A stretch of 61,001 nt of DNA from Chara braunii (GCA_003427395.1 BFEA01000006.1:4930357-4991357); one strand, 5' to 3'; positions 1 to 11,785 are shown, counted from the stretch's first letter. A program made the numbers and translations. The notes: generated by a model from the sequence alone, not told the origin.

Positions 1-478
1 GGGGAGGGAGGAAGGGGGGCCGTAATGAAAAAGCTGGTGTGATCTGGTGCACAGACTCCTACTTTACCCTGGTCATATGCATTTGTGATCACACACAAGC
101 GAACGTCGGGGAAGGACTGTTGACCCTACGATCAACCAGCCACCTGTGTCATCCATATGGCTGATCGTCTACGATGAAAATTATGCACTGCTGGAGAGCT
201 GAGATCCACACCATTATTTTCACATAATTTTCTAGTTAGTAGTTGTGAATCGTGTGCACCGTGTGGTCGTGCGCACGGCGTTGTGCGTGGATTGCTGGGA
301 CGAGCGCACCTCATGCACCATGCACAACACATGCACAGGTGCAGTGCACAGGGTTGCGCGCGACTGCACCTGTTGTGCACACTTGTTTTTCTTTTCCTCT
401 TTGTTCTTGTCTATGTATGTGTGTGTGTGTGTGTTGTGTGACCACAACAACCCCTTTTCCACCTAGATGAGAAGATCC
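1..478. other. No gene seen
   Basis: Mixed-composition DNA with only short overlapping reading frames on both strands, none with a recognisable motif. A short GT run lies near 418-435. I see no RNA gene or transposon end here. Confidence 0.5.
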
Positions 479-583
479 AAAATTGAAACAGCTTCACCTC
501 TATAGCAAACAACATGAAGCACACTAAGACGAGCAGAGCCAAAATTGAAACAGCTTTAGCTCTATAGCAAACAACATGAAGCA
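479..583. repeat. 62-bp tandem duplication
   Basis: The segment beginning AAAATTGAAACAGCTT at 479 starts again at 541 with few differences, giving one full and one partial copy of a 62-bp unit. The wording AATTGAAAC...CCTATAGC... loosely resembles the three-copy repeat at 10,784-10,982, which may be a distant relative. Confidence 0.8.
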
Positions 584-1148
584 TAATAAAACCATTATTG
601 TCTTTTCCTTGTACAGTTCTTTCTTCACTTTCTTTACTTTGGATTTCTTTGGGGTACGCATTTTATTGTGCCTCAACATACAAGGCTTGCCACGTTAATT
701 GTGGTTGAGCACAAGCTGCCCACATTCCCATGTGCAATAACGGCCCACTTGCACACCATGAAAGGAAGCAAAGGGGGAGGTGTACTCCTGTTTATTTTCC
801 CTCAAATCTTCAGCTTACATTTCATTTGTTCTACTCATGGGCTCATTTGTATGCATTTAGTTGTAATACACAAGAGCAGGGACGAAGGGATAGGGAGTGG
901 GGTTCTACACCGAGCGAGGGGGTGGCGTTCTACACAAACGGAAGAACAAAGTGGCGGCACAGGGAATAGAACAGATGAAGGACAACCTTCACAAGGTTCT
1001 CAATACTCATCGCTGGAGCAGACTACTATAGAATGGCACAAAAGGCCAGTCAGTGTTTAGGTTGCATGGAAATTCCGGTTTCAGAGCAGCCATTGCCTAC
1101 GGTAAGTGCCAACCCCTGGACCCGACAGGACTGGTTGGGGTGTGCACT
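584..1148. other. No gene seen
   Basis: A frame of about 130 codons spans 668-1060 on the plus strand, but it overlaps others of similar length and contains no domain or signal I recognise. I treat it as chance. Confidence 0.5.
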
Positions 1149-1528
1149 GTGGAAGCAACGCATCCAATTTTCACAGTTGCAGTTGCTGCACCGAGTGGCA
1201 TGGCTTAAGACTGATGTCCCAGGCTACATGGCTCCTACATGCTAGGAACACAGAGGCACGCCGACCACAATGGTATACATATTGTCGTTCCAGCCCATCT
1301 ACAAATAGGACATGCCATGTCAGGGTGGCGTGTGGCCTGTGGAAGCGCTGCATCCAATTTTCACAGTTGCAGTTGCTGCACAGAGTGGCATGGCTTAGAT
1401 GGATGTCACAGGCTACATCGCTCCTACGTGCTAGGAACACAGAGGCACGCCGACCGCAATGGTATAGGTACTGCTGTTCCAGTCCCTGTTTACAAATAGG
1501 ACCTGACATGTCAGAGTGGCGTACATAC
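1149..1528. repeat. 190-bp tandem duplication
   Basis: GTGGAAGC starts at 1149 and again at 1339, and each is followed by nearly the same 190 bp, including CATCCAATTTTCACAGTTGC and the phrase CTAGGAACACAGAGGCACGC. Differences are scattered substitutions, so the duplication is not brand new. Overlapping frames on both strands (for example 1106-1687 plus) are by-products of the duplicated sequence. Confidence 0.92.
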
Positions 1529-2955
1529 CTTCAGAATCCTCACGACAAAAAACATGCTAATCACATGCTAGACGAATCTCAGGTGGGCCATCACAGTGTA
1601 GCACCGAGCAAGTTTCTTGGGTTTCCTCAGCCAATATTTCCTCTCTATAGGCAGCAGATAAGGGCCTTTAGCTATTGCAAGACCTAATCTCCGAGAGCTC
1701 GCCCTGGCAGGAATACCCATTGAGTACAGCAGATTGTAGGCGGTTCATCTGAGAGTCTATTTTCCACCTCAAGCTGTTGCGTCTGTTGATCATCTGGTAG
1801 GCATGCCGGAGATCAGATTATGGGTGCAGCATGGGTAGGCCAAATGTTGCATGAGGGGAATGCATGGCGAGGATGTGGCGGGTGATAGCAACACAGTAGA
1901 CACATACTTTCCATGACAGCTTCCTGGAAACATTGACGACACATGGCATGCTGCTGACATGCCAGCGAGAAAGGAGGATGACGATCAATGGTCCAGGGTA
2001 GCCTAAAATGGCCTGTTAGCACCAAACAGGCCCCATGAACTATTGAAATACATTCTTGCTTTTTCGGAAGTTTTCCCAAAAAAAAAAAAAAGAAGGGTCT
2101 GCCTGGGTCCCTATCGGATGTCCAGGCTCCTCTGCTGATGCAGCAAATGTGTCCCATAAAGGAAAAGAGCTGCACCAGGTTCCACCAGCTGAAACTGGCC
2201 TTGTCCTAATGTGGACAAGCCTCGTGGCCTTGTCCTAACGCGAACAAAACACAGCTGGGCCTGAAAAACTGCCGCAGGGCCTCAATCAGGCTCAGCCAGT
2301 CCAAACAGACCAAAAAGGTGCCTGTGGCTGTTTGGACGGGACAAAAGTCCAAACGACACATCCAGACCGGACAAACCTGGAACAGACAAAAATGCTACGA
2401 ACTCCAAAAACAATCCCAAAAAAATGAAGAAACCCCCAAACGCACTCCCGCACCCTATACCTCCTACATGGCCTAGCCAGGGCCAAAGGTGGTTGTGGCC
2501 CTGAGATCTGCCCAAAATCACGTTTGTGCGACCCAGGGCCCACACTGGTCCACTGGCGGGCCCTCTAGTGTGTGGGAGCCCTGCATGCCACACGGGCCAA
2601 CACTGCGTGCCTCCTGGATGTTTCCGCCGGGCCAGCGACACGGGTTGCGTGCCCCCCTTGATCACCAAATGAAATTAAATAGGCTGCCGCTTTGCGGCGG
2701 TAACAGTCAACGTTGCGCCCGTCCATTTACATTTCATTTCACTTGGAGTCATCCATTCCATCTAGCATGGTTACGTTTAACAACACAAAGGCACGGCGTT
2801 GTACCCGTTTCTGGGCACTTGAGATCCTACCCAACCGATATACGGTTTTTCGCAAAGACCTAAATTTGTACTTAGTTGATAACATAAGACCACATGAAGA
2901 CCACAGTAAGTGTATAATACGACTCAGGCCGGCCAAGGGAACGGTAGAGTAGTAG
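1529..2955. other. Unassigned intergenic DNA
   Basis: Overlapping frames of about 60-130 codons occur on both strands with no recognisable product. A 13-bp A run near 2079 is the only low-complexity tract. From about 2956 the composition changes abruptly to AT-rich mitochondrial sequence. Confidence 0.5.
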
Positions 2956-3674
2956 TTGAAAATGCCACGGGTTTTTGCATTGATTTTTAGTTTTTATGAT
3001 CCAACATGGCAAACAATCTTATTTTTTTGCAGTATTGCTTCCATGATATTAGGAGCATTGGCCGCAATGCCTCAAAACAAAGTCAAAAAACTTTTAGCTT
3101 ATAGTTCTATCGGCCATGTAGGTTACCTTTTAATTGGTTTTTCATGTGGCACTATCGAAGGTATAGAGTCTTTACTAATAGGCGTTTTCATTTATGTAAT
3201 GATGACCATCAATGTATTTGGAATAGTTTTAGCTTTACGCCAAAAGCGTTTAACATATATAGCGGATTTAGCAGCGTTAGCGTTGATGAATCCTATTTTA
3301 GCTATTACAATGTCTATTACTATGTTTTCATTGGCAGGAATACCTCCAATCCTATTTTAGCTATTACAATGTCTATAACTATGTTTTCATTGGCATGAAT
3401 ACCTCCATTAGCAGGATTTTGCAGCAAATTTTCTCTCTTTTTTGCTGCTCTGGGTTGCGGAGCTTATTTATTAGCCTTAATAGGAGTAGTAACTAGCGTT
3501 ATGAATTGCTTTTATTATATACGTTTTGTGAAAGTCATGTATTTTGAAACACCTAAAACATGGATTTTCTATAAACCAATGGATCGTGAAAAATCTTTAG
3601 TGCTTGCTATTACTCTCTTTTTTATCACTTTTTTTTTCTTATATCCTTCTCCTTTATTTTTGGTTACTCATCAA
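2956..3674 (+). pseudogene. nad2: Mitochondrial nad2 fragment in nuclear DNA
   Basis: Encodes the C-terminal half of NADH dehydrogenase subunit 2, an inner-membrane proton-pumping subunit of complex I. Visible family sequence includes LLAYSSIGHVGYLLIGFSCG, INVFGIVLALRQ, FYYIRFVKVMYF and the tail PSPLFLVTHQ; the final residues and stop are missing, as is the N-terminal half. A 59-bp internal duplication (3289-3406) shifts the frame after AGIPP, and the second copy carries a stop, so no full protein can be made. It is followed by cox3 and cox2 on the other strand. Identity is secure; the nuclear location is inferred from damage and repeat context. Confidence 0.93.
3289..3406. repeat. 59-bp tandem duplication inside nad2
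   Basis: AATCCTATTTTAGCTATTAC starts at 3289 and at 3348. Copies 3289-3347 and 3348-3406 differ at two positions. Because 59 is not a multiple of three, this breaks the nad2 frame. It marks damage after the gene left the organelle or a recombinant mitochondrial form. Confidence 0.95.
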
Positions 3675-3790
3675 GTCTGTGACTGTAAGTTTCGAGCAGA
3701 TACGAAACATCGTAGTAATAAAAAAAATACGCGCAGCTAACTAAATGCCATAAAGGTTGCGCGTACTCGGGCTTGGTTGGTGGTGATTTC

Positions 3791-3955
3791 TATATACAAA
3801 ATCATTCCTAAACCTAAACTAAGGCACAACTTACCTCCTGTATAAAAATGCATGTACATAACACCACCAATGGTACTTGCCAAAGCTCCCAGTGAACCAA
3901 AAATAGGCCATGGACTTGGATCAACTAAATGATAAGGATGCTTTTGACAACTCAT
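3791..3955 (-). pseudogene. cox3: cox3 5' fragment (mitochondrial)
   Basis: First about 54 codons of cytochrome c oxidase subunit III, a core membrane subunit of complex IV. The start at 3955 gives a protein with the family signature [20 protein letters not shown] followed by GGVMYMHFY and a hydrophobic first helix. Similarity stops near 3791 and the remaining four-fifths of the gene is absent. The start lies 25 bp downstream of the cox2 stop on the same strand, a cox2-cox3 order that reflects the source mitochondrial genome. Confidence 0.92.
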
Positions 3956-3980
3956 ACTCGTTGCTTCGCTCCTTTGTTTT

Positions 3981-4180
3981 TTAGTCTAATTTATTAGACA
4001 CCCAAAAAACATAATCATTGAAAGAGACAACTTCCACTACAATAGGCATAAAGGCATGATTGGTAGCACAAAGTTCACTACATTGACCATAGTAAACTCC
4101 TCGTTTGATAAAGATGAAAGTTTGATTTAAATGACCAGGTACGGCATCACATTTGACACCTAAGGAAGGTACTGCTCAAA
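3981..4180 (-). pseudogene. cox2: cox2 3' fragment (mitochondrial)
   Basis: Last about 65 codons of cytochrome c oxidase subunit II. The minus strand reads [18 protein letters not shown] and then the copper A site region [20 protein letters not shown], with both cysteines, the histidine and methionine ligands present, ending [15 protein letters not shown] and TAA at 3981. The Trp expected just before AVPS reads TGA. Upstream exon sequence is lost beyond about 4180. Confidence 0.92.
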
Positions 4181-4204
4181 CTCTAAGGCGTTTCCAACAT
4201 ATAG

Positions 4205-4640
4205 CGAAGTGATTGAACTCTCATGCTGCCATGAGAGGGACCCATCTTGAGCCCACACAACGAATCCAAGAACTCCAATACTTATCATTGATAGGGGTCA
4301 GGAGTTGTGTTTTCCCGCCCTCCAAACCGCACGTGATAATTTCCCATCATACGCCTCTCCACCACGAATCATCATTCGATAACGTTCTCGATAAACTAGT
4401 AGGTTTATATAGGACCACGCCCGTCTCAACACATTGAAACTGTGGACCAAATTTCTTCAGCGTGCTTCTTTTGAACTTAGTCTGATATTTAAGCGTTAAG
4501 GTCAATGCATAAGATTCCTTCATTAGGTGAACTACTATGTTCCGCGAGGAATAGGCCTCAGTAAGCCCTACTAGGCCCCTATTTGCAATAGGTCGGCCGC
4601 CGTAAGTGACGGCGGGTCCGACAGACGACAAGAGGCCTAT
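4205..4640 (-). other. Possible group II intron remnant
   Basis: On the minus strand, around 4390-4310, the sequence has the form GAGGCGTATGATGGGAAATT...CACGTGCGGTTTGGAGGGCG, which resembles the structured segment commonly found in plant mitochondrial group II introns near the maturase reading frame. An open stretch of 94 codons (4631-4347) precedes it but I cannot match it to a maturase domain. Position next to a cox2 exon fits an intron. The call rests on the motif alone. Confidence 0.38.
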
Positions 4641-4664
4641 TTTTAACTACTTCGCAACTAGGAA

Positions 4665-5180
4665 AAATTCAGCAGTTGCGCAACATCAATTGGTTGAAGA
4701 CGCCCAGGCCCTGGCCTCCTTTATCGACTGTATCTAAGCCAGGCCCTGGGCGAGATACGCAGCATAGGCGCAACTCAGATAGCGGGCAGTTGGGCACGGG
4801 CAACTGTCGGTGGCCTTAGGCCTGGTTCGTTTGGTCTGAGGCTCGGCCTCCCTGGCCTACCGGAAGCTCCTGGGCAGGGACACAACGCACCAAGGCTGCA
4901 CGCAAGCAGGCTGGCAACTTCCATTTAGGAAAGGGTTTTGTGCGCATTGGACATTCGGACACTGGCTGCTTTGTGCGCAAGCGCTGTTGCGCTATCGCCT
5001 TCCAGGCTCACGCGCTCACGGGCGAGCTGGAAGGAGCAGGCAGCCAGAGCCGAGTTGCGTTGTTGTATGCTGGATAGGGCGCATGGTGGTCCTTGAGTGC
5101 AAATGGCATCTGTGAGTTGCGGAACGAGGTTATGAGTGATACGAGAGACATACCTGGTGCTTGACGCGTGCAGCATTGGC
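4665..5180 (-). repeat. Dispersed repeat R1, minus copy
   Basis: In reverse orientation this segment matches about 56,510-57,010. Both encode similar shadow peptides (ITHNLVPQLTDAICTQGPPC here, LTHNLIPQHTDSPCTQGPPC there), then share CCCAGGA(A)GCTTCC, a GGCC-rich stretch and CTTCAACCAA/CCTCAACCAA. The match runs over about 500 bp, including non-coding parts, so it is a DNA repeat rather than a protein family. It lies between two blocks of mitochondrial sequence and may be an insertion that split them. Confidence 0.8.
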
Positions 5181-5534
5181 CGAGGTCTGCTCGTACTTGG
5201 GAAGCTGTTGACGTCATCAACTGCATTGTCGTCTAAGCTAGATAGGATCTGCCATTCGTAGTCTGGGCACCGAGCGCCAGACAGGATATCAACATTGGTT
5301 CTTCGTTGATGATGATGAGACTATTCCGGCATTGTCAATTATGAGCTTTTAGTGTGCTCTTATTTGGTGAAACTCGTTATGTAATTTTGCTTTTGGTTCG
5401 AGGTCACAACTATCTGGTCTTATGTGTATGATGTTGTTTGATTGCTCAAGTTCGCTATTGCTCATCTTCCTTGCAGTTCAATTCAAAAAAGGTAATTCAG
5501 AGATTAATTCGTTCAAAATGAAATTGCTATTATT
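5181..5534. other. No gene seen
   Basis: Unassigned. A short partial copy of the downstream rps2 sequence (AATTCGTTCAAAATGAAATT...) lies at about 5500-5534, a micro-duplication at the mitochondrial junction. Confidence 0.45.
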
Positions 5535-5799
5535 GTACACCTACTTCAGACTTTCAGCCATATCTGCACGAATTACAAAATGAAATTGCTATTATTGATT
5601 TAGAAAGAACACTTCTTTATTTACGAAAAGCTTGTAATTTCATTGAGTATACAATTCGTTCAAATGGTCTATATTATTTGTAAATACTAATCCACAAAAC
5701 AATCAAATAATTCAGAAAATGGCAAAAGAAACATATCAAAGTTATATAAATCATAAATGGATTGGAGGTTTTTTAACCAATTGGAAACACATTTTTCAT
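5535..5799 (+). pseudogene. rps2: rps2 middle fragment (mitochondrial)
   Basis: Part of mitochondrial ribosomal protein S2 of the small subunit. Readable family segments are TPTSDFQPYLHELQNEIAII, DLERTLLYLRKACNF and, after a one-base frameshift near 5683, INHKWIGGFLTNWKH. The same gene continues at 6540-6826, so 730 bp of foreign sequence (plastid rpoB plus nad1) sits in or replaces the middle. A separate copy of the N-terminal part is at 16,516-16,728. Confidence 0.9.
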
Positions 5800-6498
<699 letters not shown>

Positions 6499-6539
6499 AT
6501 TCAACACTTTGAAAACTTATCACTCAAAGCTTTAAATAC

Positions 6540-6826
6540 AGCACAACATATTCGCAAGGTGCCTCGTTATAAAAAAAATAAAAAAATGCTTTGAAGGAAT
6601 TATTACAAATGATATTTCAAACTGCTTGGTGATAATGAATGCAAATCAGAATTCCATGACCATACTTGAAGCTAGTCAATTACATATACTGATTGTGTGT
6701 TGGATAAATTCAGATATTACAAGCACATTAAAACAAAGAATTAATTATCACATCCATGTGAATGATGATTCTTTAGAGTTTATATTATATCTTGTTTGTC
6801 ATTTAATTACTCAAATGGTCAATTAA
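6540..6826 (+). pseudogene. rps2: rps2 3' fragment (mitochondrial)
   Basis: C-terminal part of ribosomal protein S2, continuing the piece at 5535-5799. After an A-run frameshift it reads KCFEGIITND, CLVIMNANQNSMTILEASQL, INYHIHVNDDSLEFILYLVC and ends LITQMVN with TAA at 6824-6826, close to the natural terminus. Followed closely by rpl6 in the same orientation. Confidence 0.9.
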
Positions 6827-6860
6827 AGCTAGTAGTAATCCGCAAAGCTTCATACTTATC

Positions 6861-7102
6861 TTGAAATTAGGATTAAGTCATGATATGAAACTTCAAGCTT
6901 CGCCCTCGGTTTGTGTGTTTTGCATAAAACCTACCTTAATTTGTTGTATTGGAATCGACCGACAAAACGTCACACAATTTGCTGCCAGAATCAAACATTG
7001 TAAGCCTCTTAAAGTTTATAAAGGGAAGGGTCTTCGATATCGAAATGAAATTGTACTCGGGAAACAAGGCAAAAAAAAAAAAAAACATGTCATAGTGGCA
7101 TG
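6861..7102 (+). pseudogene. rpl6: rpl6 3' fragment (mitochondrial)
   Basis: C-terminal about 80 codons of mitochondrial ribosomal protein L6. Family sequence seen: KLGLSHDMKLQASPSVCVFC, KPTLICCIGIDRQNVTQFAA, then [14 protein letters not shown] and the basic tail GKQGKKK. The A run at 7071-7085 has probably slipped, so the stop is read late and overlaps the nad7 fragment. The 5' part is missing. Confidence 0.88.
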
Positions 7103-7428
7103 ATCAAAGCGGATGATCGTAAACTTTATCCTCCTTCACACTCTCAAATAAAACAATTCATGGAATCCTTGATTCATCACTTTAAGCTTTACACGGAGGG
7201 TGTGTCTGTACCAGCTTTTTCTACGTACAGCTCTGCAGAAGCCCCCAAAGGAGAATTTGGTGTATATTTAGAAAGCAACGAAACCAATCGTCCTTATCGT
7301 TGTAAAATTCAAGCACCTGTTTTTGCTCATTTACAAAGGCTTGATTTTATGTCGAAACATCACATGCTCGCAGATGTGGTACTATCATAGGTACTCAGGA
7401 TATTGTGCTAGGAGAAGTAGATAGGTAA
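7100..7428 (+). pseudogene. nad7: nad7 3' fragment (mitochondrial)
   Basis: C-terminal part of the 49-kDa-type subunit 7 of complex I. It reads [71 protein letters not shown] and [12 protein letters not shown] single-base loss near 7381 shifts the frame; the lost end [14 protein letters not shown] and TAA (7426-7428) are readable in the next frame. The source gene order is rps2-rpl6-nad7 on one strand. Confidence 0.93.
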
Positions 7429-8428
7429 CACTTTGTGTCATATAATAAGCTCTCGGTCAAAAACACAATCAACTACCATACGGTCAGTATCTGCCAATTT
7501 GGACGTTACCACTTAGTTTTAACGGCGGGCAGGAAGTATAACAAACAACGTACGTTCGCGAGCTTCCCCACATATAGTATANTATAAAATNCGGGTTAAC
7601 TGTAGGACGCTTTGATCTGAAAGTGACTCCAATTCGCCAGAACAAGCTCAGCTCTGTAAACGTCAGCGGGCTCGCACTGTGTTCTTGGGCAATCTCGTTT
7701 TATTTATCAAGATGGCGACACAAAAACCTCAACAACTATTTTGGAACACGTTGTGTGTTCTCTTCCCTTGCGAGATTGTGTATGGTGTTCGTTAATTGAA
7801 ATAAAATAGAAATGGGGGCACAGTTTATTTAAATAAACAAGCCTCTAGAGGACTACAACGATAAATAGATCGATGCAGTGTGCTCGCTCTGGCCAGACCT
7901 TTCTCTCAAGCATAACTTAATTGATTTCCAAAGGGTACAAAGTCAGTAGATGTCAAAGCAGCCAACGAGTGCTTAGTCTCACCCGACCACCGTACGCCCC
8001 TACGAACCCTATTGCTAGGTTGCTGCTGTAAATAAAGGTACTACGAACCCTCAGCCCCATTCGAAAAGAGATTCGAATGGTTCACCGGTTCCACAGTATG
8101 TTCTCATTTTTTTTGTTTTCATTTAAGATTGAGTCTGCAGTGCGCTTCAGGTGTGTTAGGTCCATATCGGACTTCTCTACATGTGTTGGTAAGTACGTAA
8201 GTAATCAACGTAAATACAGAGAAGACGTTGCGTCGTGCCTTGCCATGTCTGCTCTGGTATCCCATCTATACCTCGCGTTCACGAACTTCACCTTTTATCG
8301 GCATCTCGGAGACACGGTCGGAGATCTTTCAAGGACTGGCTAAATCTAGTGATCTCCTTTCACGACAGGCTATGGTCCCCGAAACGAGTTCGGGATTCCA
8401 GGTGTCTTTCATGCATGCTCCACGCTTT
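7429..8428. other. Unassigned, no gene seen
   Basis: No match I recognise. Two isolated N bases at 7583 and 7592 mark low-quality sequence. The 8228-8522 frames overlap one another and have no domain. Confidence 0.5.
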
Positions 8429-8760
8429 CGAGCGCATCGGTCTGGCACCACATAAGGCAGGGCGGGACCCTCCCAGCCGCGTCACGCAGGAGTTCGTCTT
8501 AATCCTCGTCGTGAATACATAATGGAGCTTCCGCAAGCCGCTCCGACCGAGTGCGCCAGCCATACCTCTCGAGAGCCCCTACGACAGGATACGGCTTACA
8601 CGAGGCACGACTTACCTCCACCTTACGGGAGTTGTCACCTCCCTTCGGTGGGCGTATCCCCGTCGAGCTACCAGTCCACAGTACGAAAGCTAATCAGTTG
8701 CAATCGCTGAGGTGGACCAGCCGAGGGCGTTTCTCGTTCGATGTAGCATAGGGGGTACGT
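8429..8760 (-). mobile_element. Terminal-repeat-like segment related to nested element at 28,976-36,732
   Basis: Starting TTCGAGCGCATCGG, this stretch aligns with the reverse complement of 36,732-36,400 (TGTCGAGCGCATCGG...). Shared blocks include CGTCACGCAGGAGTT versus TGTCACGCAGGAGTT, GTGCGCC, CCCCTACGACAGGATA and TGTCACC in the same order. It is therefore another, diverged copy of the end of that element in the opposite orientation. The copy ends or diverges after about 8760; no other terminus was found. Confidence 0.72.
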
Positions 8761-9616
8761 GCGGTTTTACGCCTCTATCGGACCCGCACGAGAACCGACG
8801 TCTTGGGGTGTTGAAGCCCCAAGCGCGACTCGTCGTCGGTCAACTAGGATGCATCCCACACACCACGCGTACACCACTCTCAAGAACATAAAAATAAAAA
8901 TACACATACATACGCATACATATACAGAACGATACAGAACAAACAACGCGACAACACTCATAGTCCCTTAGTAGCTATCCCATAACTCTCCGATGTGGAA
9001 ACCGGATTGGCGTCGCGCGCGAGACTAAGTATAAAACCGCGCGGACGCAGGGCTAACTCATATCGACTCGCAATGCAAACATACAGCGTACTATGTAGTA
9101 CCCATACTCATGCGGTCCTTGTTAATCTCGAGGGTCGCATTCGACACCCGGAGGGATTGATCTCTCGGCGCTAGACAACCCCCAAGTGCGGTTGAAAACC
9201 ACACCCTCTTCTGCACCCTGCGGAGAGTGGGTGGTACATAGGCTCATACTTGTGGTGGCCATCGTCTCTTATAGCCCTTGAGACCAACTCTATCATCCAG
9301 GGCATGGAAAGAAGTCAAGGGGTTTGACTTTGACGATTGCCACGGACTACAACGTCCAACTATAAAAACTAACAAGCGAAATCAAAGTCAATTACCTTCC
9401 CAACACTCGTATATCAAGTCAGAACTCGAGATAAAATAAAAAAGAGGGAAACATAAACCCATCAGGTATGCAGATCGTGCGACTCATGGTTGTCATTCTC
9501 ACTGCCTTCAAGGTAAGGATCGTACACAGGCTCCAAAACACTAACCTTTATAAAAACACAGACACAGACGAACGCCACATTGCCATACACCAATGTGGTC
9601 AACTTTACTGTTCTCT
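8761..9616. other. No gene seen
   Basis: Unassigned DNA with a short CATACA/CATACG-rich run at about 8900-8935 and no supported reading frame. Confidence 0.5.
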
Positions 9617-9724
9617 GTAACTCACACCACGCCTCACATACTCAAGCCCAAGTCATAGTTCAACTTCCCCGTAACTCACACCATGCCTCACACACGCAAG
9701 CCCAAGTCATAGTTCGACTTTTCA
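9617..9724. repeat. 54-bp tandem duplication
   Basis: GTAACTCACACCA(C/T)GCCTC starts at 9617 and at 9671, and both copies contain AAGCCCAAGTCATAGTTC. Confidence 0.9.
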
Positions 9725-10185
9725 TAAATCTCACAAATTCTTTATAATAGCCATTAAAGGAAGTTCGGTTCAAACCCTCAAGGAAACATATCAAGTCTCA
9801 GGGCTAAGGCAATCAAGTTGAGGTACAGGTATAAACAAAGTTGTGTCGTGAGCCGACAAGTCGGCGATCAACCAACCGACCTGTTATCAATAATAACAGA
9901 AGATGACCCTCGCAGGATCATGTTGAAACTAGTCCAAATCCTGGATCGAATGTCCAAAGAAGACCTATATCATACGACAGGCCAATGTCCAAGCTAAATC
10001 GTCAATGTATGGAGATCAAATCCCCATGACACGTTCTCACTCAAGACTCTCCTGACAACCAAGCCTAAGTCTATCTCTAAGCCAGTGCCCCCAAAAAGGT
10101 AGACCTATGGCAGGATCTCCCCCATACAGAGTGCATGGCCAGATTCACCACCTGTCAAAATATAACCCATCTCCTCTAAACTAAG
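9725..10185. other. No gene seen
   Basis: No reading frame or repeat that I can support. Confidence 0.45.
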
Positions 10186-10745
10186 AAAATTTTGGCATCG
10201 CTTTCCGTAGGAAAGTGCCTTTCCATAATTTATATCAACCTAAACATGAAAACAAAAATAATCTCCAACCTTCCAAAAGAAGACTTTCCATAATTTATAT
10301 CAGCCTGAATTAGCAAAAATTTGGGCAGCACTCCTTTTAGAAAAGAAGACTTTCCAAATTTTTACTAAGTCAGATATAAACCCAGAGCAAACATTAGTTC
10401 AACTAAGACAAAATTTAACTAACTTTTTTGTTTTGTAAAAATTTCGGCAACACTCCCTTCAAAAAAGTGTTAATCCAAGATTTATACAAAGCTAAGTTCA
10501 AAATCTAAAGTGACTTTGACTTCTCGAGGTCCAATTTTTGTTTAACTCCTTGAATTAGCAGAAATTTGGGCAGCACTCCCTTTAGAAAAGGAGACTTCCC
10601 CGGTTTTTACTAACTCATATATAAAATTTAAACAATTTGGACTTTGAAAAACCAAAATTTGACCAACTCCTTGGATTTGCAAAAAATTCGGCAACGCTTC
10701 CCGTAAAAAAAATAGCTTACCAAAATTTATACAAAGCCAAGCATA
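10186..10745. repeat. Diverged array of TTNGGCANC hairpin motifs
   Basis: The phrase AATTTNGGCA(G/A/T)C(A/G)CT followed by a purine/pyrimidine mini-hairpin and then a short AT-rich spacer recurs at about 10,190, 10,317, 10,437, 10,560 and 10,680. Examples: GGCATCGCTTTCCGTAGGAA, GGCAGCACTCCCTTTAGAAA, GGCAACGCTTCCCGTAAAAA. Spacing is about 110-130 bp. The pyrimidine block can pair with the following purine block (for example CTTTCC with GGAAAG). Function unknown; possibly subterminal repeats of a large transposon. Confidence 0.75.
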
Positions 10746-10783
10746 ACAAATGATCCAGAAAAAAGCGAGAATTGATCTAAGTA

Positions 10784-10982
10784 AAAAAATGCGGGAATTG
10801 AAACTAACTCCTATAGCTCTAGCACGTGGCGAGCAACTAAAGCAACTACAGCTAAAAAAATGCAGGAATTGAAACCAACTCCTATAGCTCTAGCACGTGG
10901 CAAGCAACTACAGCTAAAAAAATGCAGAAATTGAAACTAACTCCTATAGCTCTAGCACGTGGCGAGCAACTAAAGCAACTAC
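10784..10982. repeat. Three-copy tandem repeat (about 61-71 bp)
   Basis: Each copy contains TGCAG(G)AATTGAAAC and ACTCCTATAGCTCTAGCACG; they begin near 10,784, 10,855 and 10,916. Copy two lacks a short internal AAGCAACTA-type segment that the others have. Confidence 0.93.
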
Positions 10983-11142
10983 CATCAAACTGAAACTCAA
11001 ACTCAGTAGTAATATCACTCAGTCACAGGCCAAACCACAAAGGTAAGTGCTCTCACTATCCCAAAATCAACCTTGTCAAACAATAGTACATGATCTTTCA
11101 ATGATTTATCCCCTTTCTTACGTAAGGCATAAGCTAAACCAC
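10983..11142. other. No gene seen
   Basis: Short spacer between two repeat arrays. Confidence 0.4.
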
Positions 11143-11785
11143 CCAATCTTATGGGAACCTGTCTAGCTCAGCCATCGAATATACACAAACATAGGGCACT
11201 ACAACTTTTCTCTTCTTTGGGCACATGACTAGGTTAGCCAGCCTAGTCGCCCTGAACTGTTTAAGTATCCAAGTTTTATATAATTATTTACAATTAGTCT
11301 TTCAAGGTAGCATATGACTGAACCGATCATCTTTAGCTCAAGATTCAGCCTGCCCCTTCGTACCACAAATTTATTTTTAATTCATACTCTCTTCAGTTGG
11401 TGAGAAGCTATAGTCAGACCATCCAATCGTATGGAAAAATGTCTGACTAGCATGTTCATAAATAAAGTAGTATAGAATATAAACAATTTTAACCTTTTGG
11501 TTCCGGCATGTGCGCGGCTCCAAACCAGACCAGCCAATCTTATGGGAACCTATCCAGTCCTTTGCCTAAATTCCCCTCATAATAAACAGGAATAAACTAA
11601 TAAACATCAGGAAACCCAAATAAGACAGGGCAACCAAGCCATCCAATCTTATGGAAAAGCAATCACAAACAGCCCTCGCAAGTCAGAGCAACCAGACCAC
11701 CCTAACTTATGGGAACTTGTCTGATCCTTCAGGCAATCGAAAGTAAACATAGTATCGGGCCCTCCAATCTTATGGAAACTCTCCC
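11143..11785. repeat. Dispersed CCAATCTTATGGRAA motif, six copies
   Basis: CCAATCTTATGG(G/A)AA or a one- or two-base variant occurs at 11143, 11423, 11534, 11643, about 11700 and 11764, all in the same orientation, usually preceded by CC(A/C)N and followed by an (A)CCTGTCT-like tail. Spacing varies from about 57 to 280 bp, so this is not a simple tandem array. Confidence 0.85.

Noticed and set aside
1106-1687. 193-codon frame as a repeat-containing protein
   Set aside because: It comes from the 190-bp duplication, is open on both strands and has no recognisable motif.
10186-11785. CRISPR-like array
   Set aside because: Repeats are diverged, spacing is irregular and over 50 bp, the genome is eukaryotic, and there are no cas genes.
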